Of a DNA stretch of 64,000 bases, positions 43,125 through 52,450 are shown one piece after another. Both the position numbers and the translations under genes were made by a program. The stretch lies in NCBI RefSeq assembly GCF_041060425.1, contig NZ_JAULBC010000004.1, forward strand, positions 124,001 to 188,000. Direction: 5' to 3'. Position 1 is the first letter of the stretch; each line of letters begins with the position of its first letter. Below the pieces are notes generated by a model that worked only from the letters and a program-made list of their open reading frames with translations, was not told where the DNA came from and ran no database searches. This DNA comes from Danxiaibacter flavus. Lineage in GTDB: Bacteria; Bacteroidota; Bacteroidia; Chitinophagales; Chitinophagaceae.

Positions 43125-43808
43125 ATGAAACTTACGACCAAACTTTCACTGCTAAGTGTTGCACTGGTAATAGCAATGCTGGGCTACATAATTTCCTGCA
43201 CACACAAAGATACTGTTCCACCCAGTGGCGGATCCAACGGGTCTGATATAACACGCGGAACAGACCATATCGGCCTTAGTGATGGCAAAACCAGCTTCGA
43301 CAAGGCACACTCAAATGTCAACTGGTCAACTGCCTACCTTGGCCAGGTATCTATATTAACCGGTAGATTCAACACTTTTGGATTCAACTCGTTCAACTTT
43401 TATGAGGATAAGGCCGACAGCATTTATTTCGAAGCGTACGTTTACCTGAACAGCGTTAACACAAGCGAACCTGCAAGAGACGGCGGCTGTCTGCTCTCTA
43501 CGTTTGGAACCTCAGCCGGTGCGGGTTATGTAGATAGCAACCTCGCTATTATTAAAAGCAAAAAAGTAGAATTAAGCACAACTGATAAAGGCTATATCGT
43601 CACAGCCGACTTTACCTTTCATGGTGTAACTAAAGAAGTGACCGCCAAAATGGATTATGCAGGCAAAGCCAATCAGGGCACATCCGACACTTATGGTTTT
43701 AACCTGGCGTTCTCCATTTTAGCCATTACTGATTTCGGAATTCAATCGACCAGCATTGGTGATAACGTCAATATTGCGTGCGGCGCCGCATTCAAACATA
43801 CGCCTTAA
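43125..43808 (+). CDS. YceI-like lipoprotein
   Basis: This 227-residue exported protein has a lipoprotein signal (lipobox IISC near residue 25) and a YceI beta-barrel domain from about residue 58: FDKAHSNVNWSTAYLG, FNFYEDKADSIYFEAYV and FTFHGVTKEVTAKMDYAG. YceI proteins bind lipids such as isoprenoids. In this cluster with cytochromes and a quinol-type membrane subunit, binding of a quinone-like lipid is a reasonable but unproven idea. Confidence 0.85.
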   Translation: MKLTTKLSLLSVALVIAMLGYIISCTHKDTVPPSGGSNGSDITRGTDHIGLSDGKTSFDKAHSNVNWSTAYLGQVSILTGRFNTFGFNSFNFYEDKADSIYFEAYVYLNSVNTSEPARDGGCLLSTFGTSAGAGYVDSNLAIIKSKKVELSTTDKGYIVTADFTFHGVTKEVTAKMDYAGKANQGTSDTYGFNLAFSILAITDFGIQSTSIGDNVNIACGAAFKHTP

Positions 43809-43851
43809 TCCTGCTAAAGTCGCGTGATTGCTCACAAGCAAATTATCAGTT

Positions 43852-44220
43852 ATGAAATCAAGAAAAATTTATTTAATATGGATTCTTGCATTGGCTACAG
43901 GATGTTACTATGACGTAATTAAACCTGCAGACCCCAACGCGCCACCACAAAGTGTTAGCTTCAGTGGAGATCTACAACCCATTTTTGATGCTAATTGTAC
44001 CAGTTCGGGCTGCCATGGCGGCGCTCACGAACCTACGTTAACGGCAGACAAATCATACAATTCTCTTATGTCTGGCGGTTTCGTAAACGTCCTTATTCCA
44101 ACAGAAAGCATACTGTACCAGGAAGTAAATTCCGGCTCAATGCCTCCAACAGGCAAACTGGCACCTGTTCAGATTCAACAGATCCTTGACTGGATTAAGA
44201 ATGGCGCACCTAATAACTAA
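43852..44220 (+). CDS. Monohaem c-type cytochrome-like lipoprotein
   Basis: This 122-residue protein has a signal peptide ending in the lipobox ATGC (residues 15-18), followed by the proline-rich KPADPNAPP. The haem motif is CTSSGCH, with four residues between the cysteines instead of two, followed by GGAHEPTLT. A distal Met is present in SGSMPPTGKL. The start is ATG 43852; an upstream in-frame start adds an unlikely N-terminus. It belongs to the electron-transfer run of genes. Confidence 0.75.
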   Translation: MKSRKIYLIWILALATGCYYDVIKPADPNAPPQSVSFSGDLQPIFDANCTSSGCHGGAHEPTLTADKSYNSLMSGGFVNVLIPTESILYQEVNSGSMPPTGKLAPVQIQQILDWIKNGAPNN

Positions 44221-44235
44221 CTAAAAAAAGCACAA

Positions 44236-45213
44236 ATGAAAGCATACACAAATACATACTGCAGCATTTATAAAGTTGCGTTGCTGGTGCTGCTGTGCTT
44301 TACAGGACTGGTGAAAAACGGATACGGACAAGATAGTACAGCTACTACCCAGGATACAACAGCGCACGAAGCAGAAGAGCAAACTCCAACACCCAAAAAA
44401 AGTAAACCTGTAAAAGAAACATTCGCCAGCATTTGGATATTGGACAATCAAACTGTTGTGGTTCCCGTTAAGGGCACAATGGAACTTGATTTCATGCATC
44501 GCTTTGGAACGATTGAAAATGGCTACCAGGATTTCTTTGGCTTGTTTGCAGGAACCAATATCAGGCTTGCGGGAAACTATGTTCCTATAGATAAATTAAT
44601 GGTAGGATTATCTTTTACTGAATACAATTTAACATGGGAAGGATATGCAAAATACGCTTTGCTGCAACAAACACAGGACAACAAAATACCCGTGAGCGTA
44701 ACCTACTATGGAGATGTCTCTATCGATACAAAAGCCGACCCAACAGGAACACTTTACCCGCACTTTTCCGACAGAATGATGTTTTTCAACCAGCTGATCT
44801 TCGCAAGAAAAATATCTGACAGATTTTCAATACAGGTAGCACCAAGCATTACGCATGTTAATACTGTACAAGGCTTTTATCCCGGTGATACAACCGCAGA
44901 TGGCAAAAGCGTGCTGGAAAAAGAAATGCATCACGATCACTTCGCAATCGCCTTTTCAGGAAAGATAAAACTATCCAATACACTTAATCTCTTATTGAAT
45001 TATGATCAGCCAATAACAAAACACATGACCAATAATCCAAATCCGAATTTATCGGCAGGTTTAGAGATCGTAACCAGTGCACATGCGTTCCAGGTGCTTA
45101 TTGGCAATTACCGCTACATCACACCATCACGCAACAACTATTATAATAACAATAACTACCAGGATGGACAGTGGCTTATCGGATTTAATATAACGCGTCT
45201 GTGGAATTTTTAA
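44236..45213 (+). CDS. DUF5777-type outer-membrane beta-barrel
   Basis: This 325-residue protein has a signal peptide ending near NGYGQ, a Thr/Pro-rich low-complexity linker (about 35-60), and then beta-hairpin-like segments to a final aromatic (WLIGFNITRLWNF). GTMELDFMHRFGTIENG is typical of the DUF5777 beta-barrel family, which is found with YceI and cytochrome genes in Bacteroidota. It probably inserts in the outer membrane; role unknown. Confidence 0.82.
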   Translation: MKAYTNTYCSIYKVALLVLLCFTGLVKNGYGQDSTATTQDTTAHEAEEQTPTPKKSKPVKETFASIWILDNQTVVVPVKGTMELDFMHRFGTIENGYQDFFGLFAGTNIRLAGNYVPIDKLMVGLSFTEYNLTWEGYAKYALLQQTQDNKIPVSVTYYGDVSIDTKADPTGTLYPHFSDRMMFFNQLIFARKISDRFSIQVAPSITHVNTVQGFYPGDTTADGKSVLEKEMHHDHFAIAFSGKIKLSNTLNLLLNYDQPITKHMTNNPNPNLSAGLEIVTSAHAFQVLIGNYRYITPSRNNYYNNNNYQDGQWLIGFNITRLWNF

Positions 45214-45256
45214 TCAACAAACAAAATATTCTTCCTCAAATACCAAATACAATTTT

Positions 45257-45667
45257 ATGAAATCAAAAATGACAAGGACCATTTTGCTGATCACAATCCT
45301 GGTTGCCGTTGCAAGTCTTGCATTCACAAAAAAACAACAAAAACCATGGGCCGTACCCGACAAGGCCAGCAAAACAGCCAACCCCGTGAAAGCTGATGCT
45401 GCATCTATTAACACCGGCAAAGCAGAATGGGCAAAACATTGCCAATCATGCCATGGCAAAACAGGCAAAGGAGACGGCACAAAATCAGGTGGATTAAAGA
45501 CACATCCGGGTGACTTTTCTGCAGCAGCAACTCAAAGCCAATCCGACGGAGCATTATTCTATAAAATAAGCGAAGGCAGGGATGAGATGCCGGCATTCAA
45601 AAAGAAAATACCGGATGCTGACGATATTTGGAGCGTAGTTAATTACATGCGGACATTCAAGAAATAA
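45257..45667 (+). CDS. Monohaem cytochrome c
   Basis: This is a 136-residue exported cytochrome. The N-terminal anchor or signal spans about 7-24. The haem site is CQSCHG (62-67) followed by KTGKGDGTKSG, and the axial Met lies in GRDEMPAFKKKIPDADDIW, followed by the typical last helix VVNYMRTFKK. It would carry electrons in the periplasm to or from the iron-sulfur protein encoded next. Confidence 0.92.
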   Translation: MKSKMTRTILLITILVAVASLAFTKKQQKPWAVPDKASKTANPVKADAASINTGKAEWAKHCQSCHGKTGKGDGTKSGGLKTHPGDFSAAATQSQSDGALFYKISEGRDEMPAFKKKIPDADDIWSVVNYMRTFKK

Positions 45668-45691
45668 GACAGGCCTTCCAAATTAAAAAAA

Positions 45692-46615
45692 ATGAAAGAT
45701 ATGGATGAGGAACAAAGCAACTCACGACGATCCTTCATAAAAACCGGCCTTATAACCGGTGCCATTGCGGCGGGCGGCCTGGGCATAATGGAAGTTGCAT
45801 CCCAGGACACGAGCAAGAAAAAAGGCGACACGGTAAAGCTGTTATCGCCTGATGGAAAAATAGTTGAAGTAGATTCTTCCGAGATCAATCCCCAGATCCC
45901 GGATTCGCTTATTTCAACACACAATGTTCGTGAAGGTGTGCCCGGTAAAAAATTCGTGATGGTAATTGATCTTGCCAAATGCAAAAATGCCGGCCGTTGC
46001 AAGAGTGCATGCTCAAAAATGCACTATCTGCCGGAAACGCGCAGCTACATCAAGATCAATAAAATGCAGGATTCGGATAAGGCGTCACCTTACTGGATGC
46101 CAACGCCATGCTTTCATTGCGACAATCCGCCCTGTGTTAAAGTGTGCCCCGTAGGGGCAACCTTTAAACTTACAGACGGTATAGTGGGCATTGACAACGA
46201 CCGTTGTATCGGATGCCGGTTTTGCATGGTAGCCTGCCCTTATTCCGCCAGGGTATTTAACTGGGATACAGAATACCAGATAAACGTGGTGCGTTTTAAA
46301 GAGATAAAAGAGCACGCCGCATGCAGCACGCATGTAACAGGCACAGTTGAAAAATGTGACTTCTGCCCTACCAAAGCAGCAAAGAATGAATTACCTGATT
46401 GTGTGCAGGCCTGTCCTAACGGTGTGTTCTATTTTGGCGATGAAAATGAAGACGTGGTAAGCAATGGTGATGAAACTGTACGATTGAGCCAGTTGCTGAA
46501 AGACAAATCTGGCTACCGTTTTTTAGAAGATCTGGGAACAAAGCCAAGAGTGTATTACTTACCGCCGGTTGACAGGCAGTTTCCTTTTAAGGATGTAGAA
46601 CCCGGTACCACTTAA
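45692..46615 (+). CDS. Tat-exported ferredoxin-like protein with four 4Fe-4S sites
   Basis: This 307-residue periplasmic electron-transfer protein has a Tat signal (SRRSFIKTGLITGAIAA). Four cysteine groups follow: CKNAGRCKSAC (an unusual five-residue first spacing), CFHCDNPPCVKVCP, CIGCRFCMVACP, and CDFCPTKAAKNELPDCVQACP (in parts). It is the NrfC/PsrB-type subunit that normally sits with a molybdopterin catalytic subunit and an NrfD-type membrane subunit. Here the NrfD follows 20 bases later, but no molybdopterin protein is in the window. Confidence 0.92.
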   Translation: MKDMDEEQSNSRRSFIKTGLITGAIAAGGLGIMEVASQDTSKKKGDTVKLLSPDGKIVEVDSSEINPQIPDSLISTHNVREGVPGKKFVMVIDLAKCKNAGRCKSACSKMHYLPETRSYIKINKMQDSDKASPYWMPTPCFHCDNPPCVKVCPVGATFKLTDGIVGIDNDRCIGCRFCMVACPYSARVFNWDTEYQINVVRFKEIKEHAACSTHVTGTVEKCDFCPTKAAKNELPDCVQACPNGVFYFGDENEDVVSNGDETVRLSQLLKDKSGYRFLEDLGTKPRVYYLPPVDRQFPFKDVEPGTT

Positions 46616-46635
46616 TCTTTTTTAAAAACCAAATA

Positions 46636-47991
46636 ATGGAACCCATAAAAATAAAGCTGGACAAATCGAATGAATTACTAACGGATTTGATGCCAAGAAA
46701 ATTCGGGCCTCAGGGACGATTGTGGGTTGGCTTTTTGTTGCTGGTTATTATCATTGGTGCAGTTGCATACTATCGCCAGTTGAAACATGGCCTGGTTGTA
46801 ACAGACATGCGCGATTTCACTTCGTGGGGAATCTATATTTCCAACTTCGTGTTTTTCGTTGCCATCAGCCTGGTTGGCTCGCTTGTAAGCGCCATTTTAA
46901 AACTTACAAATGTTGCATGGCGAACGCCGCTGGTAAGGATCTCTGAAATAATAGCAGTAGCAGCAATTACATTTGCTGCGATCATCATTATTGTTGATAT
47001 GGGCCGGCCAGACCGCTTCTGGCACTTGTTTGTATATGGCAGGATACAGTCTCCGATTCTTTGGGACGTAATTGTTATTACGACTTATTTTGTTGTAAGC
47101 TGCCTGCTTTTATATATCCCGCTGTTGCCAGACATAGCAGTTTGTCGTGATACCGCACCAGCATCACCCAGGTGGAAAAAAAGATTCTACACTTTTCTTG
47201 CACTCAACTGGAAAGGCACATCAAAACAATACGCCATCATCCATAAATCCATTAATGTACTGGCTGTGCTTGTTGTTCCGCTCGCATTGGGCATACACAC
47301 TGTTACTTCATGGTTGTTCGCGACTACATACAGAGCGGGATGGGACAGTTCCAATTTTGGGCCTTATTTTGTTGCGGGCGCATTTCAGGCCGGATGCGCA
47401 GGCGTAATTGCGGTAACATTTGTTTTACGAAATCACTACAACTTACGCAAGTATATCACCAACAAGCATTTCGACAATTTGGGAAAATTGCTGGTATTGC
47501 TTTCCCTGATCTACCTGTATTTCAACATCAACGAATACCTGGTTCCCGGCTACAAAATGAAAACGGTAGATGGCGAACACTTGCATTCGCTTTTCCGCGG
47601 CAGCTATGCACCTTTGTTCTGGAGCGTGCAGATCTTTGGCATGATATTGCCAATTATTGTACTGCTCTTTAAAAAAGGAAGAAAACCACTGCCAATTTTT
47701 ATCGTTTCAATACTGGTCGTTGTTGGAGCCTGGTTCAAAAGATTTTTAATTGTTATCCCAACACTGCTACACCCATTTATTCCCATACAGAACGTTCCCG
47801 AATCATGGCATCACTATGTGCCAACCTGGGAAGAATGGGCCATTACATCTGCTTCGCTGGCAGGGGCGCTTTTGATTATCACGATCTTTGTGCGATTATT
47901 TCCCATCATCTCCATTTGGGAAACCACCGAAGAAAAGATGAACGCAACAGCAACGCAAACCGGAGATCAAACTCAATTTTATGGCGCGTAA
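46636..47991 (+). CDS. NrfD/PsrC-type membrane quinol subunit
   Basis: This 451-residue integral protein has about nine to ten membrane helices. Family signs are TSWGIYISNFVFFVAISLVGS near the first helices, DMGRPDRFWH, SWLFATTYRAGWDSSNFGPYF and NEYLVPGYKMK. NrfD-type subunits exchange electrons between menaquinol and a periplasmic iron-sulfur protein. It follows that protein at 20 bases and overlaps the next gene by 11 bases. Confidence 0.93.
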   Translation: MEPIKIKLDKSNELLTDLMPRKFGPQGRLWVGFLLLVIIIGAVAYYRQLKHGLVVTDMRDFTSWGIYISNFVFFVAISLVGSLVSAILKLTNVAWRTPLVRISEIIAVAAITFAAIIIIVDMGRPDRFWHLFVYGRIQSPILWDVIVITTYFVVSCLLLYIPLLPDIAVCRDTAPASPRWKKRFYTFLALNWKGTSKQYAIIHKSINVLAVLVVPLALGIHTVTSWLFATTYRAGWDSSNFGPYFVAGAFQAGCAGVIAVTFVLRNHYNLRKYITNKHFDNLGKLLVLLSLIYLYFNINEYLVPGYKMKTVDGEHLHSLFRGSYAPLFWSVQIFGMILPIIVLLFKKGRKPLPIFIVSILVVVGAWFKRFLIVIPTLLHPFIPIQNVPESWHHYVPTWEEWAITSASLAGALLIITIFVRLFPIISIWETTEEKMNATATQTGDQTQFYGA

Positions 47992-48574
47992 CCTCATTCA
48001 TATAAAATGCTGCATGGCAATTCTTGGCTCGTTTTTTATGTTGAATATCCACAATGCGATAGCGCAAGACAGTACACATAACAGCAGCGCAAAAATCGCC
48101 CTGGACTTCGTGACACAGGACAGCATCAACCAGGTTAAAGCAACCGTTACCAACCCGGATGCAAATGGAAAAGATACTGCCGTAAAAGGGGCAGACGTAC
48201 ATTTTTTTATAAAAAAGAGCTTTGGCTTGTTACCGATAGGAGATGCTGTATCAACAGATGACAACGGTGAAGCGCTGGCTGAATTTCCGATGGATATTCC
48301 GGGAGATCAATCAGGCAATGTAACCGTGATCGCAAAGATTGAAGACAATGAGCAAGTGGGTAATCTTGAAACATCGAAAGTTACTAACTGGGCAGTTCCA
48401 ACAAAAACGGACCACGGAGATCCTAAAAGAGCTTTATGGGCTTCTGCAGACAATGCGCCAATACCGCTGGTAGTTACTGTAACATCCATAGTCGCGCTTG
48501 TATGGGGAACGATCTTCTACATTTTATTCCAGCTTGCAGCAATAAAAAAAGCAGGCAAACTTGAAAATGCTTAA
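47981..48574 (+). CDS. Single-pass membrane protein at the end of the electron-transfer cluster
   Basis: This 197-residue protein has a signal peptide (about 1-29, cleaved near AIAQ), a periplasmic Ig-like beta region (about 35-130) and one C-terminal helix (about 160-183, VVTVTSIVALVWGTIFYILF). Its start overlaps the NrfD gene by 11 bases; ATG 48014 is a later alternative. It may be a stabilising subunit or assembly factor for the complex. Not recognised as a named family. Confidence 0.72.
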   Translation: MARNLIHIKCCMAILGSFFMLNIHNAIAQDSTHNSSAKIALDFVTQDSINQVKATVTNPDANGKDTAVKGADVHFFIKKSFGLLPIGDAVSTDDNGEALAEFPMDIPGDQSGNVTVIAKIEDNEQVGNLETSKVTNWAVPTKTDHGDPKRALWASADNAPIPLVVTVTSIVALVWGTIFYILFQLAAIKKAGKLENA

Positions 48575-48890
48575 TGACAGCTTCTGTCGCTCAGGCAAGA
48601 CAAGAGCGTCGATAACACAAATCTTAATACGTCTCACTCACCAGATTATATAGGTGTTGAATAGCACAACAATTCAACCCTAAACTCCTTTCTGTCACCC
48701 AATGGAAAATACACTAGATACTCAGCCTGATCCTAATCTGTAAGGAAAATATCCAACCCACTTCGGCATATAAAGAGCGAAAAAAAGGGCAAAATTCAAT
48801 TCTAAAAAACAGTGTCGCTTCTCGCCAAACAAAAGAATTTACTATTTTACCGCATTATTCGCGTTACCTTAAACTTGATTATTACCAACA
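48575..48890. other. Intergenic region before the adenosine deaminase gene
   Basis: No gene, repeat or clear terminator is seen. Confidence 0.4.
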
Positions 48891-50309
48891 ATGAAAAAGA
48901 ACTGTTTATTGTTCATATTACTGCTGGGCTTTACGCATCTTCATGCACAAACCATAGAACAGTACTTTGAACGGATAAGAAACAACACGGCTGAGCTCAC
49001 TGCATTTTTCGCGCAAATGCCTAAAGGCGGCGACCTGCACCACCATTACAGCGGATCTGTATACGCAGAAACATACATAGATTACATTGTTTCGAAGGAT
49101 TATTATCTATCGCTCAATACGCTGAAGGTTGACAGTACTGCGAGTCTTGACAATGCCAAAATATCAACACTCATAAAGGCTGGCCAATGGCCCATGTATA
49201 AGGCAAAACTTCTTGAAAAATGGTCAGTAAAAGATTATGACGGAGTAAGTTATCCCAGTGACAAACAATTCTTTGATACATTCGGCTATTTTGATATTGC
49301 AAGCAGCCAGCAGTTGGATGTAGGTCTTCTCGAATTGAAGAACAGGGCCAAAGCTGAAAACGTAAGTTATATCGAAACTATGCTTAAAACTATACCACTT
49401 ACGTCTGCGCTGAAAAACATCAATCGTTCTTACAATGAAAAATTGAGGCAGGCAGACTCATTGCAGGATGAAGTTCTATTAACAAAAATATTGGATTCAT
49501 TGTACGCTACAATAATCGATAGCGGTGCAGTGGCCTGTGCCGACACTTTTAATCAAACAATCGAAGCATTGCACAAAAAAGCACTGATTGATGACGGTAG
49601 CTTTAAAATGCGTTACATGAACTATGCAACAAGGATAAAGCAACCACTGGACGTTTTTCGCAGCCTGGTATTATCATTTATTTCAGCAAGCCGAAGCAAA
49701 TTGATCGTCGGAGTAAATATTGTCGCCCCCGAAAACGATAATGTTTCAATGCGGGATTACCGGTTGCATATGCTTATGTTCAAATATTGCCATAAGAAAT
49801 ATGATTCGGTGAAATATTCCATGCATGCAGGAGAACTGGTATTAGGCATGGTAAAGCCAGAAGAATTAAACTGGCACATCGATGCAGCGGTTCGTATGGC
49901 CGGAGCCAGTCGCATCGGGCATGGTGTTGACCTGCCTTATGAGCGGAATGCTTATGATCTGCTGCGATACATGGCTAGTAACAAAATTGCCGTTGAAATC
50001 AATTTATACAGCAATGAATTTATCCTGAAAGTAAAAGATGATCAACACCCTATCAGACTTTATTACACATCCAAAGTACCAATTGTGATTAGTACGGACG
50101 ATGCAGGTGTGCTACGAACCAATCTGACCGAGCAGTTTGTCCTGCTTGCGAAGCGCTATCCTTATATCTCTTACCGAGATATAAAAAGTTTTGTTTACAA
50201 CAGCATCGACTACAGCTTCATCAAAGAAGATGAAGTTAAAGAGCAGTTGAAGAAACAGCTGCAAAATTCCTTTACCGCCTTTGAGCGAAAAGTATTGGCA
50301 AACAAATAA
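48891..50309 (+). CDS. Secreted adenosine deaminase-like enzyme
   Basis: This 472-residue metal-dependent deaminase has a signal peptide (1-20), so it acts in the periplasm or outside. The metal site starts GGDLHHHYSGS (H50 and H52). Later motifs are YSMHAGEL, SRIGHGVDL (with the catalytic region) and VVISTDDAGVL (two Asp), all in order. Length and export resemble the extracellular ADGF/CECR1-like branch rather than the cytosolic enzyme. It would turn adenosine into inosine for salvage. Confidence 0.88.
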   Translation: MKKNCLLFILLLGFTHLHAQTIEQYFERIRNNTAELTAFFAQMPKGGDLHHHYSGSVYAETYIDYIVSKDYYLSLNTLKVDSTASLDNAKISTLIKAGQWPMYKAKLLEKWSVKDYDGVSYPSDKQFFDTFGYFDIASSQQLDVGLLELKNRAKAENVSYIETMLKTIPLTSALKNINRSYNEKLRQADSLQDEVLLTKILDSLYATIIDSGAVACADTFNQTIEALHKKALIDDGSFKMRYMNYATRIKQPLDVFRSLVLSFISASRSKLIVGVNIVAPENDNVSMRDYRLHMLMFKYCHKKYDSVKYSMHAGELVLGMVKPEELNWHIDAAVRMAGASRIGHGVDLPYERNAYDLLRYMASNKIAVEINLYSNEFILKVKDDQHPIRLYYTSKVPIVISTDDAGVLRTNLTEQFVLLAKRYPYISYRDIKSFVYNSIDYSFIKEDEVKEQLKKQLQNSFTAFERKVLANK

Positions 50310-50601
50310 ACACTGCGTGCAGAGGGAACAGGTTCTACACATTGCTAAACAGCATCTACACTCTGGCAGCCTTTAAATGGCTGCCTGCCAGCGAAAAGCC
50401 GGAGGAGATGTTTTTAACATTTACCCGCCTTACTTATGTTGTTTTACCATTCGCATATTTTATTAAACAAATCAGGCTTATACCCCGCGTCAAAGAAGCA
50501 CCGTGACGCAATCAGCGCCTTTATGTAGTATAATTTTCAGGAAGGGCGATTGCTATCCGTTAATATTTGGTCCTTTAGTTGCCAAATTAAGCAAGGTTTC
50601 C

Positions 50602-50665
50602 TGATACTATTTTGCATAATAACAATAGTATCTGCCGGGGCCGGACTTCTATGTCCGGCTCTTTT
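50602..50665 (+). ncRNA. Candidate small RNA ending in a terminator
   Basis: A perfect inverted repeat GATACTATT / AATAGTATC is followed by a second hairpin GCCGGAC / GTCCGGC and six T residues. No gene reads into it except the deaminase gene more than 290 bases away, so it could be an independent short RNA or the far end of a 3' leader. No clear promoter was found. The rest of 50310-50601 has only a weak hairpin (GGCAGCC / GGCTGCC, 50365-50385). Confidence 0.35.
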
Positions 50666-52450
50666 TTAGCCCAACGCAGCCAGTTGAAGTTCCAATTGTC
50701 GCAAATCCTCAGCAACATTAGTATGTTGAATATGTTGAATGATCGATTTGTAGTATGCAATTCCCTTATTCAGATTGGCTATAAATTTCCGGTAATAACG
50801 CGCGGAGCTCTCATTCAACAGATCTGCATCGTCTGCAATCTTTCTTTTGATATAGTCAATATACATTTTAAGCTCATTGATAAACATGTGCGGCCGGTAT
50901 AGTGAATTGAGAATGTTTATACGACCGTAAATATGACCAACCATTTCTTTGAGTGAAAAAATACCCGAGAAATAGGCCAGGTTGGGCCCCGGACAAATTG
51001 CAACGGCTGTTAACTTATGCGGAAGCGATACTTCATTTTTTAGGCGGGCAGACGCTGTTAATCCCTCACATAAACAGTCCCGTTCTTTCATCCGGTCAAG
51101 TCTTGCCTGAAGAACGCTTTCAGAAAGTCCTGCTTCGCGTAGTTGCTTTTCTTTCAGGTGCTGGTATTGGCGGGATGCTGTACAAATCGGTATTTCGGTG
51201 AATTCTGTATCACTGCAAAGATATTTCAGGTAGCAAGGGCTACCGGCTCTGTTGTTTTCAATGCGGGTTTTACGCTGTGTTTCTGAACTACTGATTCTAA
51301 AATTATTGAATGGTACACCCAAAGGAGACGCATTACTCAGAAAATAATCATCCAGCTTTGCAGTAGCCATCTGTTGCAATGTACCTTTATCAACATTTGT
51401 TGCTTCAGGTACCAGCAGGAACGGGCTGCCCCAGCCAACACTGTCAAGTTGAAAATACTCGAGCAGAAAACCTTGCTCCTCTGTTGTGCCCACGCCGCCC
51501 TGAACTGATATTTTTTGAGACGGTAAGCTTGAAAAGACTGTTTTTCCTTTTGATTGAAGCGCATTGTTACAAAGCGCCAACAATTCCGCTGCAAGAACGG
51601 CCCTGTTAGTCTTAAACTCTTCCAATATCGGACCAAGCAACAGACCTTCGGTTGGGAAGGCATGCCCACCGCAATTTAATCCCGATTCTATTCTGAACTC
51701 GGATACCCAAAGACCTTTCTTTGCAAATATTTTTCCCTGAACCAAAGCCGAACGGTAATCGCTCACTTTCAGTATAATCTTCTTTTTAAGATCGCCTTGT
51801 CCATCAGGATAGAAATCATCAAAATGTTCTACATAGTTATATAATCGTGGATTATAGCCTGCAGAGAAAACTACGGATGCGGATAATTTGCTCTGCGCAA
51901 AACCGCGGAGTGCCGACAATGCATCAGAATATTCATCCGGCATTTTTTCACCGCTTGCTTTATACCGGTTATTATCAACCTTGGCCATAATATTTACATC
52001 AATAGAACCTGCGTGTACAAGTTCCCGCAGGCTGTTCTGTATTTGAATCTTTTCGTTCCCTTCTTCCATTGCACACATTTGCCGGAACAACATTTTTGCC
52101 CCGGATGTTTCGGGGAGCAGCTCAAAATATTTGTAAAGATCAGAACCGGGCGAAAAATGCATTCCCTTTAAGCCGGCCACCTGTTGCGCAACCAGGTAAT
52201 GCAGAAGATTAAGATATGCTGTAATGCGCTTCGCGCGGAAGTCAGGTTCTTTTTCTGTGATAGCAACCCAGGACAAGTTGTTTTGCTTTGAATGAAGCAC
52301 CCGCATATCTTCAATTAGCTCATCTTCCACAATAGAAACCACAGATGATATACCATACCGTGCTACTTTTAAAGGAGTATCAATACTAAACCCAAGCCCA
52401 AGTACAGGAATATGAAAAGAATGAACAGCTGAATGTTTTTCAGTATACAT
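50666..52450 (-). CDS. Uncharacterized 594-residue protein, possible TIM-barrel enzyme
   Basis: No signal peptide or membrane segment is visible. The N-terminal IPVLGLGFSIDTPLKVARYG and the pattern EGLLLGPILEEFK...ISVQGGVGTTEE suggest a barrel enzyme, perhaps of the flavin-binding nitronate monooxygenase or glutamate-synthase type, but the resemblance is weak. The C-terminal half has Cys-containing patches (CYLKYLC, RDCLCEG) and ends in long helices rich in Lys, Tyr and Asn. Similar proteins are, I believe, found in other Bacteroidota as hypothetical proteins. It is transcribed toward the small RNA candidate. Not assigned. Confidence 0.7.
   Translation of the reverse strand: MYTEKHSAVHSFHIPVLGLGFSIDTPLKVARYGISSVVSIVEDELIEDMRVLHSKQNNLSWVAITEKEPDFRAKRITAYLNLLHYLVAQQVAGLKGMHFSPGSDLYKYFELLPETSGAKMLFRQMCAMEEGNEKIQIQNSLRELVHAGSIDVNIMAKVDNNRYKASGEKMPDEYSDALSALRGFAQSKLSASVVFSAGYNPRLYNYVEHFDDFYPDGQGDLKKKIILKVSDYRSALVQGKIFAKKGLWVSEFRIESGLNCGGHAFPTEGLLLGPILEEFKTNRAVLAAELLALCNNALQSKGKTVFSSLPSQKISVQGGVGTTEEQGFLLEYFQLDSVGWGSPFLLVPEATNVDKGTLQQMATAKLDDYFLSNASPLGVPFNNFRISSSETQRKTRIENNRAGSPCYLKYLCSDTEFTEIPICTASRQYQHLKEKQLREAGLSESVLQARLDRMKERDCLCEGLTASARLKNEVSLPHKLTAVAICPGPNLAYFSGIFSLKEMVGHIYGRINILNSLYRPHMFINELKMYIDYIKRKIADDADLLNESSARYYRKFIANLNKGIAYYKSIIQHIQHTNVAEDLRQLELQLAALG

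Noticed and set aside
50612..50902. 96-codon plus-strand frame over the end of the 594-residue protein
   Set aside because: It is the antisense shadow of that gene and covers a terminator hairpin.
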